The notes beneath the pieces are model-generated. The model saw only the letters and a list, made by a program, of their open reading frames with translations, did not search any database and was not told where the DNA came from. From positions 1 through 6,544 of the forward strand of contig PNNE01000134.1 of assembly GCA_013824055.1 (NCBI GenBank): DNA of 6,544 nt, written 5' to 3'. The DNA is from Rhodobacter sp. GTDB lineage: Bacteria; Pseudomonadota; Alphaproteobacteria; Rhodobacterales; Rhodobacteraceae. Positions 1 to 6,348 of the stretch are shown one piece after another. A program made the translations under genes and the position numbers. Positions within the stretch are counted from its first letter, which is position 1; each line of letters starts with the position of its first letter.

Positions 1-939
1 CCGTCGATCGTCTCGCGGGCAAGCCGTTCCAGCGGGTGCGAGATGACGAGAGTCATCGCTCCGTCCAGCAGGGCGGCGCGTGTCACATCCATCAGGTCAT
101 AGCCGACGACGACCATCGTGCCCGCCCTGCCGCTTGCTCGCAGGGCAGCAAGCGCCGCTGATCCCGCCGCCCGAGATGTACAGACCGGCAAGATCGGGGT
201 GGTCGGTCAGCAGCCTTTCGGTCATTTCCTGCGCCACGGCGGCGGATTCAAAGGTGGACAGAGGCTCCAGCAGGACGAAATCGGGCGCGGATTCGCGGAA
301 GTAGGACCGGAAACCGGCCTCGTTCATCTCCTGGTTCCGGTAGCGCGGGTTGCCCATCAGGATGCCGATCTTGCCGGGCGCCTTGCAGATGTTGGCAAAG
401 GCCCAGGCCGAGGTGCGCCCGACCTTCCAGTTGTCCAGCCCGACATAGGACATCTGCCCGGTGACCGAGATCTGCGAGATCAGCGCAAAGACCGGGATAC
501 CCGTCGCCTGGATCTGCTCCAGGGCTTCGGTGACCAGCGGATGAACCGCCGAAGTCAGGCAGATGGCCTGGCAATCCCGGGCAAGGGCCAGCGCGCGGGC
601 GGCGACGTTGTGCGGCGAGAGGTCCTCGAGAAACTCGATCCGAAGCTCGACATCGGCGCCAGCGGCCGTCGCGGCGGCCTGCTCCAGCCCGCGGGCGACG
701 TTCTTGTAGAAGGGTCGGTGCGGTTGCAGCAGGAGAACCCCGAACCGCAGGCGGGGACGCGCGGCGGCCACGCGGGCCTGGATGCTGCCAAGGCCGTAGA
801 AGCTGATGTCCCTGGCGGCCATCTCGACCCGTTCGCGCGTGGCCTGCCGCACGTTGGCGGCACCGGAGAGGACGCGGTTGACCGTCGCAACCGAGACGCC
901 GGCGGCTTCGGCAAGGTCCGGGATCGTGGGGCGGCGCAT
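1..939 (-). pseudogene. LacI/GalR-family transcriptional regulator, frameshifted and cut by the left edge
   Basis: Probable sugar-responsive repressor of the divergent operon. Residues 4-24 form a LacI-type helix-turn-helix (PTIPDLAEAAGVSVATVNRV), and a periplasmic-binding-protein-like effector domain starts near residue 65 (RLRFGVLLLQPHRPFYKN). I chose the ATG at 939-937 because it places the HTH at the usual distance from the N-terminus; an in-frame GTG at 984 would add 15 unlikely residues. The reading frame holds to about residue 262 (LYISGGGISG), then drifts into a TGA at 99-97. A different minus-strand frame takes over at about 153 and reads LAALRASGRAGTMVVVGYDL, then VISHPLERLARETIDG, through position 1, which is ordinary LacI-family C-terminal sequence. 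So a net 1-base gain or 2-base loss lies near 150-155: either a real inactivating mutation or a sequence error. Family members are about 340 residues, so some 30 residues should lie beyond the edge. Family assignment is firm; effector and operator are unknown. Confidence 0.87.
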
Positions 940-1216
940 TGAGACCCTGACATCTTTCGTATCAGATAGCTGAAGCCATGACACGAATGAGACTTTATAG
1001 TGTTTCCGCTATCATGGCGGGTTGATCTGACTTCCGTCAAGGCGCTTATCTTCCCGCATCAAGACCGGGCGGGACACCGAGTCTCTCGCCCTGCGGAGGA
1101 AGACAGCACAAGAGCGACGACCGCGGTCCCGGGTGGCCCGCAGCCAAGGGTCATTTCCTGGGGCGAAAACGCTTGTGCCGTTCGATCCCGCACCGGAATG
1201 CGAAGGGAGGACCAGG
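940..1216. promoter_or_regulatory. Divergent intergenic control region between the regulator and the operon
   Basis: This 277-base gap separates the minus-strand LacI-type gene from the plus-strand hydroxylase, so it should carry both promoters and the operator. I see no convincing coding sequence; the in-frame plus-strand extension from 1133 has no upstream ribosome site or family similarity. Candidate elements are: a perfect 7-base inverted repeat GCCATGA (975-981) and TCATGGC (1012-1018); a smaller GATAGC (965-970) and GCTATC (1008-1013) pair overlapping it; a LacI-operator-like CGAAAACGCTTGTG at 1164-1177; and a weak minus-strand promoter, TTGACG (1040-1035), 18 bases, CATGAT (1016-1011). 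None is proven. The placement is solid, the individual elements are not. Confidence 0.6.
1011..1040 (-). promoter_or_regulatory. Possible sigma-70-type promoter for the LacI-family gene
   Basis: Read on the minus strand, TTGACG (1040-1035) is a good -35 match and CATGAT (1016-1011) a partial -10 match, 18 bases apart. This would start a transcript near 1005, about 65 bases before the ATG at 939. The -10 overlaps the right arm of the 7-base inverted repeat at 1012-1018, which would suit autoregulation. Alphaproteobacterial promoters are degenerate, so this is only a candidate. Confidence 0.25.
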
Positions 1217-2233
1217 ATGGACGATCTGCAATTCGGCACCCGCAACAAGCGCGGCGACTGGGCACCTGCCGCCCATCTGGAGCTGCCGCCCTTCTGGCGC
1301 CGCCCGTTCAGCCTGCCGAAGGTTCTGGCCTGGATTCCCGAATACCTGTTCCCGTGGAATGCCTTCCACATGGCGACCGCGCTGCTCTGGTGGTTCTTCG
1401 TCGTGCCGGATGTCGAGACGATGCAAACATTGGCCTGGGGCTGGGCGCTTTGGCTTTACGCGGTGAACGCCTCTGCGATCTTCGTCTTCTACGGCTCGGT
1501 CGAGCTCTTCTGGTATGTCCGCCGCAAGCAGGGCACCCGGTTCAAGTACAACGGCAAGTTCCCGGCCGATCAGCCCTCGGACGTGTTCTGGTTCAAGAGC
1601 CAGAACATCGACAACTTCCTGCGGTCGTTCTTCGTGTCCATCCCGCTCTGGACGCTGGTCGAGGTGCTGTTCCTCTGGGCCTTCGCCAACACCTGGGCCG
1701 TCTGGCTGCCGTGGGAGACCTACTGGCCCTGGCTGGTGGTGCTGGCGCTGATCAGCCCCGCGATCCACGAGGTGCATTTCTTCTGCATCCACCGGCTGAT
1801 CCATGTGCCGATCCTGTACAAGTGGATCCACTCGGTTCACCACAATTCGGTCAACCCCAGCCCCTGGTCCAGCCTGTCGATGCACCCGGTGGAGGGGTTC
1901 CTCTATCACGCGGTCGCCTTCTGGCACCTGATCATCCCGTCCAACCCGCTGCTGGCGCTGTATCAGCTGCACCTGGCGGGCTTTGGCGCGGTGAACGGGC
2001 ACATCGGCTTTGACAAGCTGGAACTGACCGAGGGCCGGACGCTGGATAGCCACGCCTATGCCCACTACCTGCACCACAAGTATTTCGAGGTGAACTACGG
2101 CGGCGACGGGCTGATCCCCTTGGATAAGTGGTTCGGCTACTGGCACGACGGAAGCAAAGAAGGCGAGGCGCTGATGAATGCGCGCTTCCAGAAGAAGAAG
2201 GCGCGGATGAACGCCAAGGCGGCCCGCAGCTGA
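1217..2233 (+). CDS. Membrane-bound histidine-box hydroxylase (fatty acid hydroxylase/sterol desaturase superfamily)
   Basis: A 338-residue integral membrane protein of the superfamily that uses a non-heme diiron centre and O2 to hydroxylate or desaturate an unactivated carbon. The eight-histidine signature is complete: HRLIH at 192-196, HSVHH at 205-209 and HYLHH at 283-287, with extra histidines at 184, 187, 223 and 261. Hydrophobic stretches near 38-62, 74-100, 138-163 and 168-190 look like membrane segments, placing the His boxes on the cytoplasmic side as in the family. The start is the ATG preceded by AGGGAGG (1204-1210), 6 bases away; an upstream in-frame ATG at 1133 lacks such a site. 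It is first in the plus-strand run, 103 bases before the binding-protein gene. Rieske ferredoxin is encoded downstream and is the likely electron donor (inference). A lipid or sterol substrate is possible from the family, but the sugar-importer context argues for an imported compound or its derivative. Superfamily assignment is strong; substrate is unknown. Confidence 0.9.
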   Translation: MDDLQFGTRNKRGDWAPAAHLELPPFWRRPFSLPKVLAWIPEYLFPWNAFHMATALLWWFFVVPDVETMQTLAWGWALWLYAVNASAIFVFYGSVELFWYVRRKQGTRFKYNGKFPADQPSDVFWFKSQNIDNFLRSFFVSIPLWTLVEVLFLWAFANTWAVWLPWETYWPWLVVLALISPAIHEVHFFCIHRLIHVPILYKWIHSVHHNSVNPSPWSSLSMHPVEGFLYHAVAFWHLIIPSNPLLALYQLHLAGFGAVNGHIGFDKLELTEGRTLDSHAYAHYLHHKYFEVNYGGDGLIPLDKWFGYWHDGSKEGEALMNARFQKKKARMNAKAARS

Positions 2234-2336
2234 CCCCCGACACCAAGGACCGATCCCCGCGAGGAGGCGGGGGCTGGCCGAAGGCAACCCATCATCATCC
2301 CGTCGGACAAGACGGATCAAGGGAGGAGACAGACCA
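2234..2336 (+). promoter_or_regulatory. Leader between hydroxylase and binding-protein genes with a small GC hairpin and strong ribosome site
   Basis: The 103-base gap holds a 6-bp GC hairpin, CCCCGC (2255-2260) pairing with GCGGGG (2267-2272) across a 6-base loop, with no T-run after it. It also has a 5-bp pair CCGTC (2300-2304) and GACGG (2311-2315). A strong Shine-Dalgarno GGGAGGAG (2321-2328) sits 8 bases before the ATG at 2337. The gap could hold an internal promoter or a processing site that boosts the binding protein over the upstream enzyme, but no clear promoter is visible. Confidence 0.35.
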
Positions 2337-3308
2337 ATGAGCTTCATGACGACTTTCGCCAGGGTGCTGGCAACGACGGCGCTGGTGTCGGCAGGATCGG
2401 CCGCGATGTCGGCGGACATTGCCGTCATCGGCGGGTCGAATGACGACGCCTTCTGGAACATCATCAAGAAGGGCATCGACGACACGACGCCGATGGTCGA
2501 GGCGAATGGCGGCAGCGTGAATTACCTGCGCCTGGTGAACTACGACAACTTCGCGCCGGATGTGGTCCAGCTGATCCGCACGGCGATTTCGATGGAAGTC
2601 GACGGCCTGGTCATCCCGAACTGGGTTCCCGAGGCCCAGGACCCGGCGATCAGGGAAGCCATCGCGGCGGGGATCACCGTGATCCTGATGAACGCGGGCG
2701 GGGCCGACAAGGCGCGCGAACTGGGTGCGATCAACTATGTCGGGTCGGATGAATACGTCGCCGGTCTGGCCGGTGGCGAATATTTCGGCAAGGCCGGAAA
2801 AAGGAACGTGATCTGCGTGAACACCCTGCCGGGTGCCGCCAATACCGAAGCGCGCTGCAAGGGCGTGATCGAAGGCGTTGTCGCCGCTGGCGGCAAGGGC
2901 ACGCAACTGCCGCTGCCGACCACCAGCTTCGGCAATCCAACCGCCGTGGCCGAGGCCATCAAGGCCGAGCTGATCCAGGATGCGACGGTTGACGGCGTCA
3001 TCACCATCTCGGCCGGCGATGCGGACAGCGCCGCGATCGCGGTTTCGCAGGCCGGTCAGGCGACCCCTGCGATGCTGGGGTCCTTCGACATGAACCCGGC
3101 CGGGCTGGACCGCATCAAGGCCGGAACGCAGGCGTTTGCCATCGACCAGCAACCCTATCTGCAGGCCTACCTGGCCGTCAGCCTGCTGGCTGCCCACATC
3201 AACTTCGGCACCGATCTGCCGGTGTTTCCGGTGCTGACCGGGCCGGGCATCGTCGATGCGTCCAACATCGACGCCACACTGGCCGGTGTGAAACTGGGCG
3301 CGCGCTAA
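2337..3308 (+). CDS. Periplasmic sugar-binding protein of an ABC importer (type I, Peripla_BP_4/RbsB-like)
   Basis: A 323-residue secreted solute-binding protein that captures the substrate and delivers it to the permease encoded downstream. A Sec signal peptide is visible: a short N-region with R9, a hydrophobic core around residues 10-23, and probable cleavage after A26 (AMSA before DIAV). The mature protein starts with the typical first strand IAVIGGSNDDAFWNIIKKG. Later landmarks fit the cluster that includes ribose-, galactose- and inositol-binding proteins: DGLVIPNWVPEAQDPAIREA, INYVGSDEYVAGLAGGEYFG, and near the C-terminus AFAIDQQPYLQAYLAVSLL. The start is set by GGGAGGAG 8 bases upstream; an ATG three codons later is possible. 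MocB, the rhizopine-binding protein, belongs to the same broad family, and the context makes a MocB-like role plausible, but ligand specificity cannot be read from sequence alone. A strong hairpin follows the stop codon. Confidence 0.93.
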   Translation: MSFMTTFARVLATTALVSAGSAAMSADIAVIGGSNDDAFWNIIKKGIDDTTPMVEANGGSVNYLRLVNYDNFAPDVVQLIRTAISMEVDGLVIPNWVPEAQDPAIREAIAAGITVILMNAGGADKARELGAINYVGSDEYVAGLAGGEYFGKAGKRNVICVNTLPGAANTEARCKGVIEGVVAAGGKGTQLPLPTTSFGNPTAVAEAIKAELIQDATVDGVITISAGDADSAAIAVSQAGQATPAMLGSFDMNPAGLDRIKAGTQAFAIDQQPYLQAYLAVSLLAAHINFGTDLPVFPVLTGPGIVDASNIDATLAGVKLGAR

Positions 3309-3316
3309 GATGCTTC

Positions 3317-3348
3317 AACCCGGCCCGCATGACGTTGCGGGCCGGGTT
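3317..3348 (+). terminator. Strong intercistronic hairpin after the binding-protein gene (attenuator or mRNA-stabilising stem)
   Basis: A perfect 13-bp inverted repeat, AACCCGGCCCGCA (3317-3329) and TGCGGGCCGGGTT (3336-3348), closes a 6-base loop and is followed by only a short T-run (TTTC). It begins 8 bases after the binding-protein stop and ends 38 bases before the permease ATG. It resembles a leaky rho-independent terminator. In ABC operons such stems commonly keep binding-protein mRNA more abundant than permease mRNA, by partial termination or 3'-end protection; that function here is inferred. Confidence 0.7.
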
Positions 3349-3386
3349 TCGCCAGTCTTTCCCAACTCACAACAGGGGGGCAGCCA

Positions 3387-4391
3387 ATGTCCAGCATTTC
3401 ACCAGGCGGGCTCTTGCGCCGCCCCGAGGCCGGGGCCGCCCTTGGCCTGATCGCCGTCCTGATCTTCTTCGCCATCTTCGGCGGCCTCACCTTCCTGAAA
3501 CCCGCCGGCATGTCGAGCTGGCTGAACGTCGCCGCGAACCTGGGCGTCATCGCGATTCCGCTGGGTCTGCTGATGATTGCCGGCGAACTCGACATCTCGG
3601 TCGGGGCGATGGTGCCGTTCGGAGCGATGACGGTGGCCGTCGTGTCGGGCCACTACGGCCTGTCGATCTGGGCGGGCATCTTCGTGGCGCTGAGCTTTGG
3701 CGTGGTGGTCGGGCTGGTGAACGGGTTTCTGGTCATCAAGACCGCCGTGCCGTCGCTGATCGTGACCCTTGGCAGTCTTTTTGCCGTGCAGGGCATCGTG
3801 CTGGGTCTGACGGTGCTGATCACCAGATCCACCTCGGTTGCGCTGACCACCGAAGGCCCGGCCAAGGCGATCTTCGGCGACTTTGTCATGGGCGGGCAGT
3901 TGCAGGTGATGGTGCTGTGGTGGCTGGCCCTGACGGCGCTGTATGTCTTCTTCGTCCACTTCAGCCCCTTCGGAAACTGGATCTTCGCCATGGGCGGCGA
4001 CAAGGCTTCCGCCCGCAACGCCGGAATCCCGACCAACCGGCTGACGATGATCCTGTTCGTCCTCTCCTCCACCTCGGCGGCCTTTGTCGGGATGTGCCAG
4101 GCGATCCTTTACAACTCGGCCCAGGTGGCGGGTGGGCAGAGCTTCATCTTCAACTCGATCATCGCGGTGGTCGTGGGCGGAGTGCTCTTGACCGGGGGCT
4201 TCGGGTCGGTGGTGGGGATCTTCTTCGGCACCATCACCTTCGCGGTGGTCACTCAGGGCATCTTCTTCACCGATTTCGACCGGAACTGGTCGTCGCTCAT
4301 CATCGGCGTCCTGCTTCTGGGAGCGGTGCTGATGAACAACACCTTCCGCAAGATGGCGCTGTCCTACAGCCCGAAGAAGGGAGCCAAGTGA
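3387..4391 (+). CDS. ABC sugar transporter permease (RbsC-like, BPD_transp_2)
   Basis: A 334-residue polytopic inner-membrane protein forming the translocation channel of the carbohydrate importer, probably as a homodimer. Hydrophobic segments run through most of the protein (for example about 17-35, 48-65, 92-115, 121-145, 172-192, 218-240, 257-282, 303-317). Family landmarks are GELDISVGA at 66-74, the segment LVNGFLVIKTAVPSLIVTLG at 110-129, and the cytoplasmic loop GNWIFAMGGDKASARNAGI at 196-214 that contacts the ATPase. Length is normal for RbsC-type permeases. The ATG follows a G-rich site (CAGGGGGG, 3373-3380) by 6 bases. It lies downstream of the binding-protein gene and its hairpin, and its TGA shares one base with the ATG of the ATPase gene, implying translational coupling. 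Family is secure; substrate is not identifiable. Confidence 0.95.
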   Translation: MSSISPGGLLRRPEAGAALGLIAVLIFFAIFGGLTFLKPAGMSSWLNVAANLGVIAIPLGLLMIAGELDISVGAMVPFGAMTVAVVSGHYGLSIWAGIFVALSFGVVVGLVNGFLVIKTAVPSLIVTLGSLFAVQGIVLGLTVLITRSTSVALTTEGPAKAIFGDFVMGGQLQVMVLWWLALTALYVFFVHFSPFGNWIFAMGGDKASARNAGIPTNRLTMILFVLSSTSAAFVGMCQAILYNSAQVAGGQSFIFNSIIAVVVGGVLLTGGFGSVVGIFFGTITFAVVTQGIFFTDFDRNWSSLIIGVLLLGAVLMNNTFRKMALSYSPKKGAK

Positions 4392-5239
4392 TGGCCCCCC
4401 CGAGCCTTGCCCCCCCGAGCCTTGCCCCCCCGATCCTTGCACTCCGCGGCGTCAACAAGAGCTTCGGCCCGATCGACGTGCTGCACGACATCACGCTGGA
4501 GGTCCGTCCGGGCGAGGTCCTGTGCCTTCTGGGCGACAACGGCGCGGGCAAGTCGACGCTGATCAAGATCATGTCGGGCGTGCACCAGCCAAGCTCGGGC
4601 GTGATCGAGATGGATGGCGCGCCCGTGACCTTCCCCACGCCGCGGACGGCGCAAGAGGCCGGGATCTCCACCGTCCACCAGTTCGGCGGAACCTTCCCGC
4701 TGATGTCGATCGGGCGGTCGTTCTTCGTCGGTGTCGAACCGACCAGGGGCTGGGGGCCGTTCAGGATCTATGACCGCAAGACGGCCAACGCTGTCGCGGT
4801 GAAGGCCGTGCAGGACATGGGCATCACCCGCATCACCGATGGCGACCGGCTGGTCGGCGGCCTTTCGGGCGGCGAACGTCAGTCGCTGGCCATCGCGCGC
4901 GCCGTCCATTTCGGCGCGCGGGTGCTGATCCTGGACGAACCCACGGCAGCCCTTGGGGTCAAGCAGGCCACCCACGTCCTGCGCATCGTGAACGAGGCAA
5001 AGCGTCGTGGTCTGGCGGTGATCTTCATCACCCATCAGGTGATGCACGCGATGGCCGTGGGCGACCACTTCGCCGTCCTGATCCGCGGGGCGGTCGCCGC
5101 CGACTTCAAGAAGGGCGAGAAGTCCCGCGAAGAAATCACCGACCTGATGGCCGGTGGCGCCAGCATGGCCAGCCTTGAAGCCGAGATCGAGGGCTACATG
5201 GCCAGTCACGGCGGCCACCCGCCACCTCCTGCCCACTGA
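4391..5239 (+). CDS. ABC sugar transporter ATP-binding protein (single-domain, RbsA N-half/FrcA-like)
   Basis: A 282-residue ATPase that should power the importer as a dimer on the cytoplasmic face. All catalytic motifs are present: Walker A GDNGAGKST at 48-56, Q-loop Q97 (STVHQFGG), signature LSGGERQ at 158-164, Walker B VLILDEP at 178-184, and the switch histidine H215 (FITHQ). It has one nucleotide-binding domain, whereas RbsA/XylG/MglA carry two in about 500 residues; single-domain forms such as FrcA exist and match this length. The ATG overlaps the permease stop by one base, with AAGGGAG (4377-4383) 7 bases upstream. The N-terminus is odd: three copies of a 15-base repeat encode APPSL, APPSL, APPIL before the usual first strand LALRGVNKSFG. 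The C-terminus ends in a short His/Pro-rich tail (HGGHPPPPAH). The open frame upstream of 4391 lies inside the permease gene and is not real. Confidence 0.95.
   Translation: MAPPSLAPPSLAPPILALRGVNKSFGPIDVLHDITLEVRPGEVLCLLGDNGAGKSTLIKIMSGVHQPSSGVIEMDGAPVTFPTPRTAQEAGISTVHQFGGTFPLMSIGRSFFVGVEPTRGWGPFRIYDRKTANAVAVKAVQDMGITRITDGDRLVGGLSGGERQSLAIARAVHFGARVLILDEPTAALGVKQATHVLRIVNEAKRRGLAVIFITHQVMHAMAVGDHFAVLIRGAVAADFKKGEKSREEITDLMAGGASMASLEAEIEGYMASHGGHPPPPAH
4394..4438 (+). repeat. 15-bp tandem repeat, three in-frame copies at the ATPase start
   Basis: The unit GCCCCCCCGAGCCTT occurs at 4394-4408, 4409-4423 and 4424-4438. The first two copies are identical and the third differs by one base (GAT for GAG at 4432-4434). 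Each copy contains a run of seven C. The repeat starts directly after the ATG and encodes Ala-Pro-Pro-Ser/Ile-Leu. The unit is a multiple of three, so copy-number change keeps the frame, but slippage within a C7 run would not. Confidence 0.95.
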
Positions 5240-5248
5240 GAGACTCCC

Positions 5249-5560
5249 ATGCCAACCTGGACCCGCGCCTGCGCCACCGACGACATCGAGAGGGACGACC
5301 TGATCCGCTGGGATCATGGGTCGCAGACCTTTGTCATCATCCGGTCAGAGCATGACACCTTCCACGCGATGGACGGCATCTGCAGCCACGAGAAGGTCCA
5401 TCTCTGCGACGGCCTTGTCATGGACGGCACCGTCGAGTGCCCCAAGCACAACGCCACCTTCGACTACCGCACCGGCGAGGCAAAGCGCGCGCCCGCCTGC
5501 ATCAACCTGAAAACCTTTCCCGTCCGCGTGCAGGACGGCCAAGTCTGGATCGAGCTATGA
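5249..5560 (+). CDS. mocE: MocE-type Rieske [2Fe-2S] ferredoxin
   Basis: A 103-residue soluble Rieske ferredoxin that should pass electrons to an oxygenase in the cytoplasm. The cluster ligands are C45-X-H47 (ICSHEKVH) and C64-X2-H67 (ECPKHN), 16 residues apart. The sequence following the second box, FDYRTGEAKRAP then LKTFPVRV, is characteristic of ferredoxins named after MocE of the rhizobial rhizopine catabolism loci. The length is that of a free-standing ferredoxin rather than a Rieske oxygenase alpha subunit, and no catalytic domain follows. The ATG is 9 bases after the ATPase stop with only a weak GAGAG ribosome site, so it probably depends on coupling; its stop overlaps the next gene by 4 bases (ATGA). 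The obvious oxygenase partner here is the histidine-box hydroxylase at 1217-2233. A ferredoxin reductase (MocF-like) is not in the window. An extra C53 (HLCDG) has no obvious role. Family is firm; the symbol reflects family membership rather than proven rhizopine function. Confidence 0.92.
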   Translation: MPTWTRACATDDIERDDLIRWDHGSQTFVIIRSEHDTFHAMDGICSHEKVHLCDGLVMDGTVECPKHNATFDYRTGEAKRAPACINLKTFPVRVQDGQVWIEL

Positions 5561-6330
5561 CCTTTCAACTCGCCGCCTGCGCCGAGATGCTGTGGCGTGA
5601 CCGCCCAATCGCCTGGCGCGCCAGTCGCCTGAAAGAGATGGGCTTCGGCGTCGGCCTGTGGAACTGGCCGAACTGGGAGCTTGCCGCGCTGGAAAGGACC
5701 GGGGCGACGTTCACCATCATGAACGGCTACCTTCAGGGTCGGCTGACCGATGCCGAAGGCTGCGAGATGTTGCTGGCGTCCGCGAAGGAAACCGCCGCGG
5801 TCGGCAAGCGCCTTGGCGTCCACCGGCTGAACCTGCACGGCACGGGGCTGGGCGACATGGGCCTGCCCATCCCGCAGATCGGTGCCTTTGCCCCCGGCAT
5901 GGAACAGCGCGCCCGCGACACGCTGCACCGCATCTGCGATCTGGCCGAGGCATCGGGCCAGGTCTTCACGCTGGAGAACCTGAACCCCATCGACCATCCC
6001 GGCTGCCCCTTCGGCTCGACCTCTGCCGTGCTTGGCCTGGTCTCTGCCGTCAACCGCCCGCAGCTGCGCATCAACCTGGACCTCTACCACACCCAGATCG
6101 GCGAAGGCGACCTGATCCGCTGGTGTCAGGCCTGCCTGCCCTGGATCGGCGAGGTTCAGGTGGCCGACAACCCTGGTCGGTGCGAACCCGGGACCGGAGA
6201 GATCAACTACCAGGGCGTCGCCAAGGCCCTGAAAGACATGGGCTATTCCGGGCCCGTCGGCATGGAGGCCAACGCCAGGGGCGATGAGGAGGCTGCCCTT
6301 GAAGCCTTCCGCAACGCCTTCTCAGTTTAA
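5557..6330 (+). CDS. Hydroxypyruvate isomerase-like sugar isomerase/epimerase (AP endonuclease 2-like TIM barrel)
   Basis: A 257-residue cytoplasmic TIM-barrel enzyme close in length and C-terminal sequence to hydroxypyruvate isomerase (Hyi, about 258 residues). Expected metal and catalytic positions are visible: E140 (TLENLNPIDHPG), D175 (NLDLYHTQ), Q201 in VQVADNPGRCEPGTGEINY, and E237 (GMEANARGD). The ADNP...EPGTGEINY block is the strongest Hyi-like signature. The N-terminal region, with WNWPNWEL and MNGYLQG, is less Hyi-like, so the substrate may be another ketose or cyclitol derivative; MocC and inosose dehydratase (IolE) belong to the same superfamily. I chose the ATG at 5557, which overlaps the ferredoxin stop as ATGA; the longer in-frame ORF start at 5437 would read through the ferredoxin gene in another frame. 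It is probably translationally coupled and acts on a carbohydrate product of the pathway. Superfamily is secure; the reaction is not. Confidence 0.88.
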   Translation: MTFQLAACAEMLWRDRPIAWRASRLKEMGFGVGLWNWPNWELAALERTGATFTIMNGYLQGRLTDAEGCEMLLASAKETAAVGKRLGVHRLNLHGTGLGDMGLPIPQIGAFAPGMEQRARDTLHRICDLAEASGQVFTLENLNPIDHPGCPFGSTSAVLGLVSAVNRPQLRINLDLYHTQIGEGDLIRWCQACLPWIGEVQVADNPGRCEPGTGEINYQGVAKALKDMGYSGPVGMEANARGDEEAALEAFRNAFSV

Positions 6331-6348
6331 GGGGGGCACGGTGTAATC

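Noticed and set aside
118..942. Plus-strand open frame of 274 codons opposite the LacI-type gene
   Set aside because: Its composition (Gly, Arg, Asp, Gln) mirrors the antisense of a high-GC gene and it has no family features; the minus-strand frame is clearly the coding one.
2255..2272. GC hairpin between hydroxylase and binding-protein genes as a full terminator
   Set aside because: The stem is only 6 bp and is followed by CTGGCC rather than a T-run, so it is noted only as a minor leader feature.
1151..2485. Long minus-strand open frame (444 codons) opposite the hydroxylase gene
   Set aside because: It lies antisense to a gene with a full histidine-box signature, has low-complexity Arg/Val/Asp-rich composition typical of GC-rich shadow frames, and shows no recognisable domain or ribosome site.
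3329..4390. N-terminal extension of the ATPase frame upstream through the permease
   Set aside because: The frame is open by chance within the permease gene and gives Arg-rich, non-hydrophobic sequence; the ATG at 4391 with its ribosome site and one-base overlap is the natural start.
3399..4442. Minus-strand open frame (347 codons) opposite the permease
   Set aside because: It is extremely rich in His, Asp, Arg and Gln, as expected from antisense of a hydrophobic protein gene, and the permease on the plus strand is unambiguous.
2337..5239. Assigning the importer to a named sugar (ribose, fructose, inositol or rhizopine)
   Set aside because: The binding protein, permease and ATPase show family membership but no residue pattern I can tie to one ligand without structural comparison.
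4364..5317. Minus-strand open frame (317 codons) opposite the ATPase
   Set aside because: The plus strand carries every ABC ATPase motif in order; the antisense frame has none of its own.
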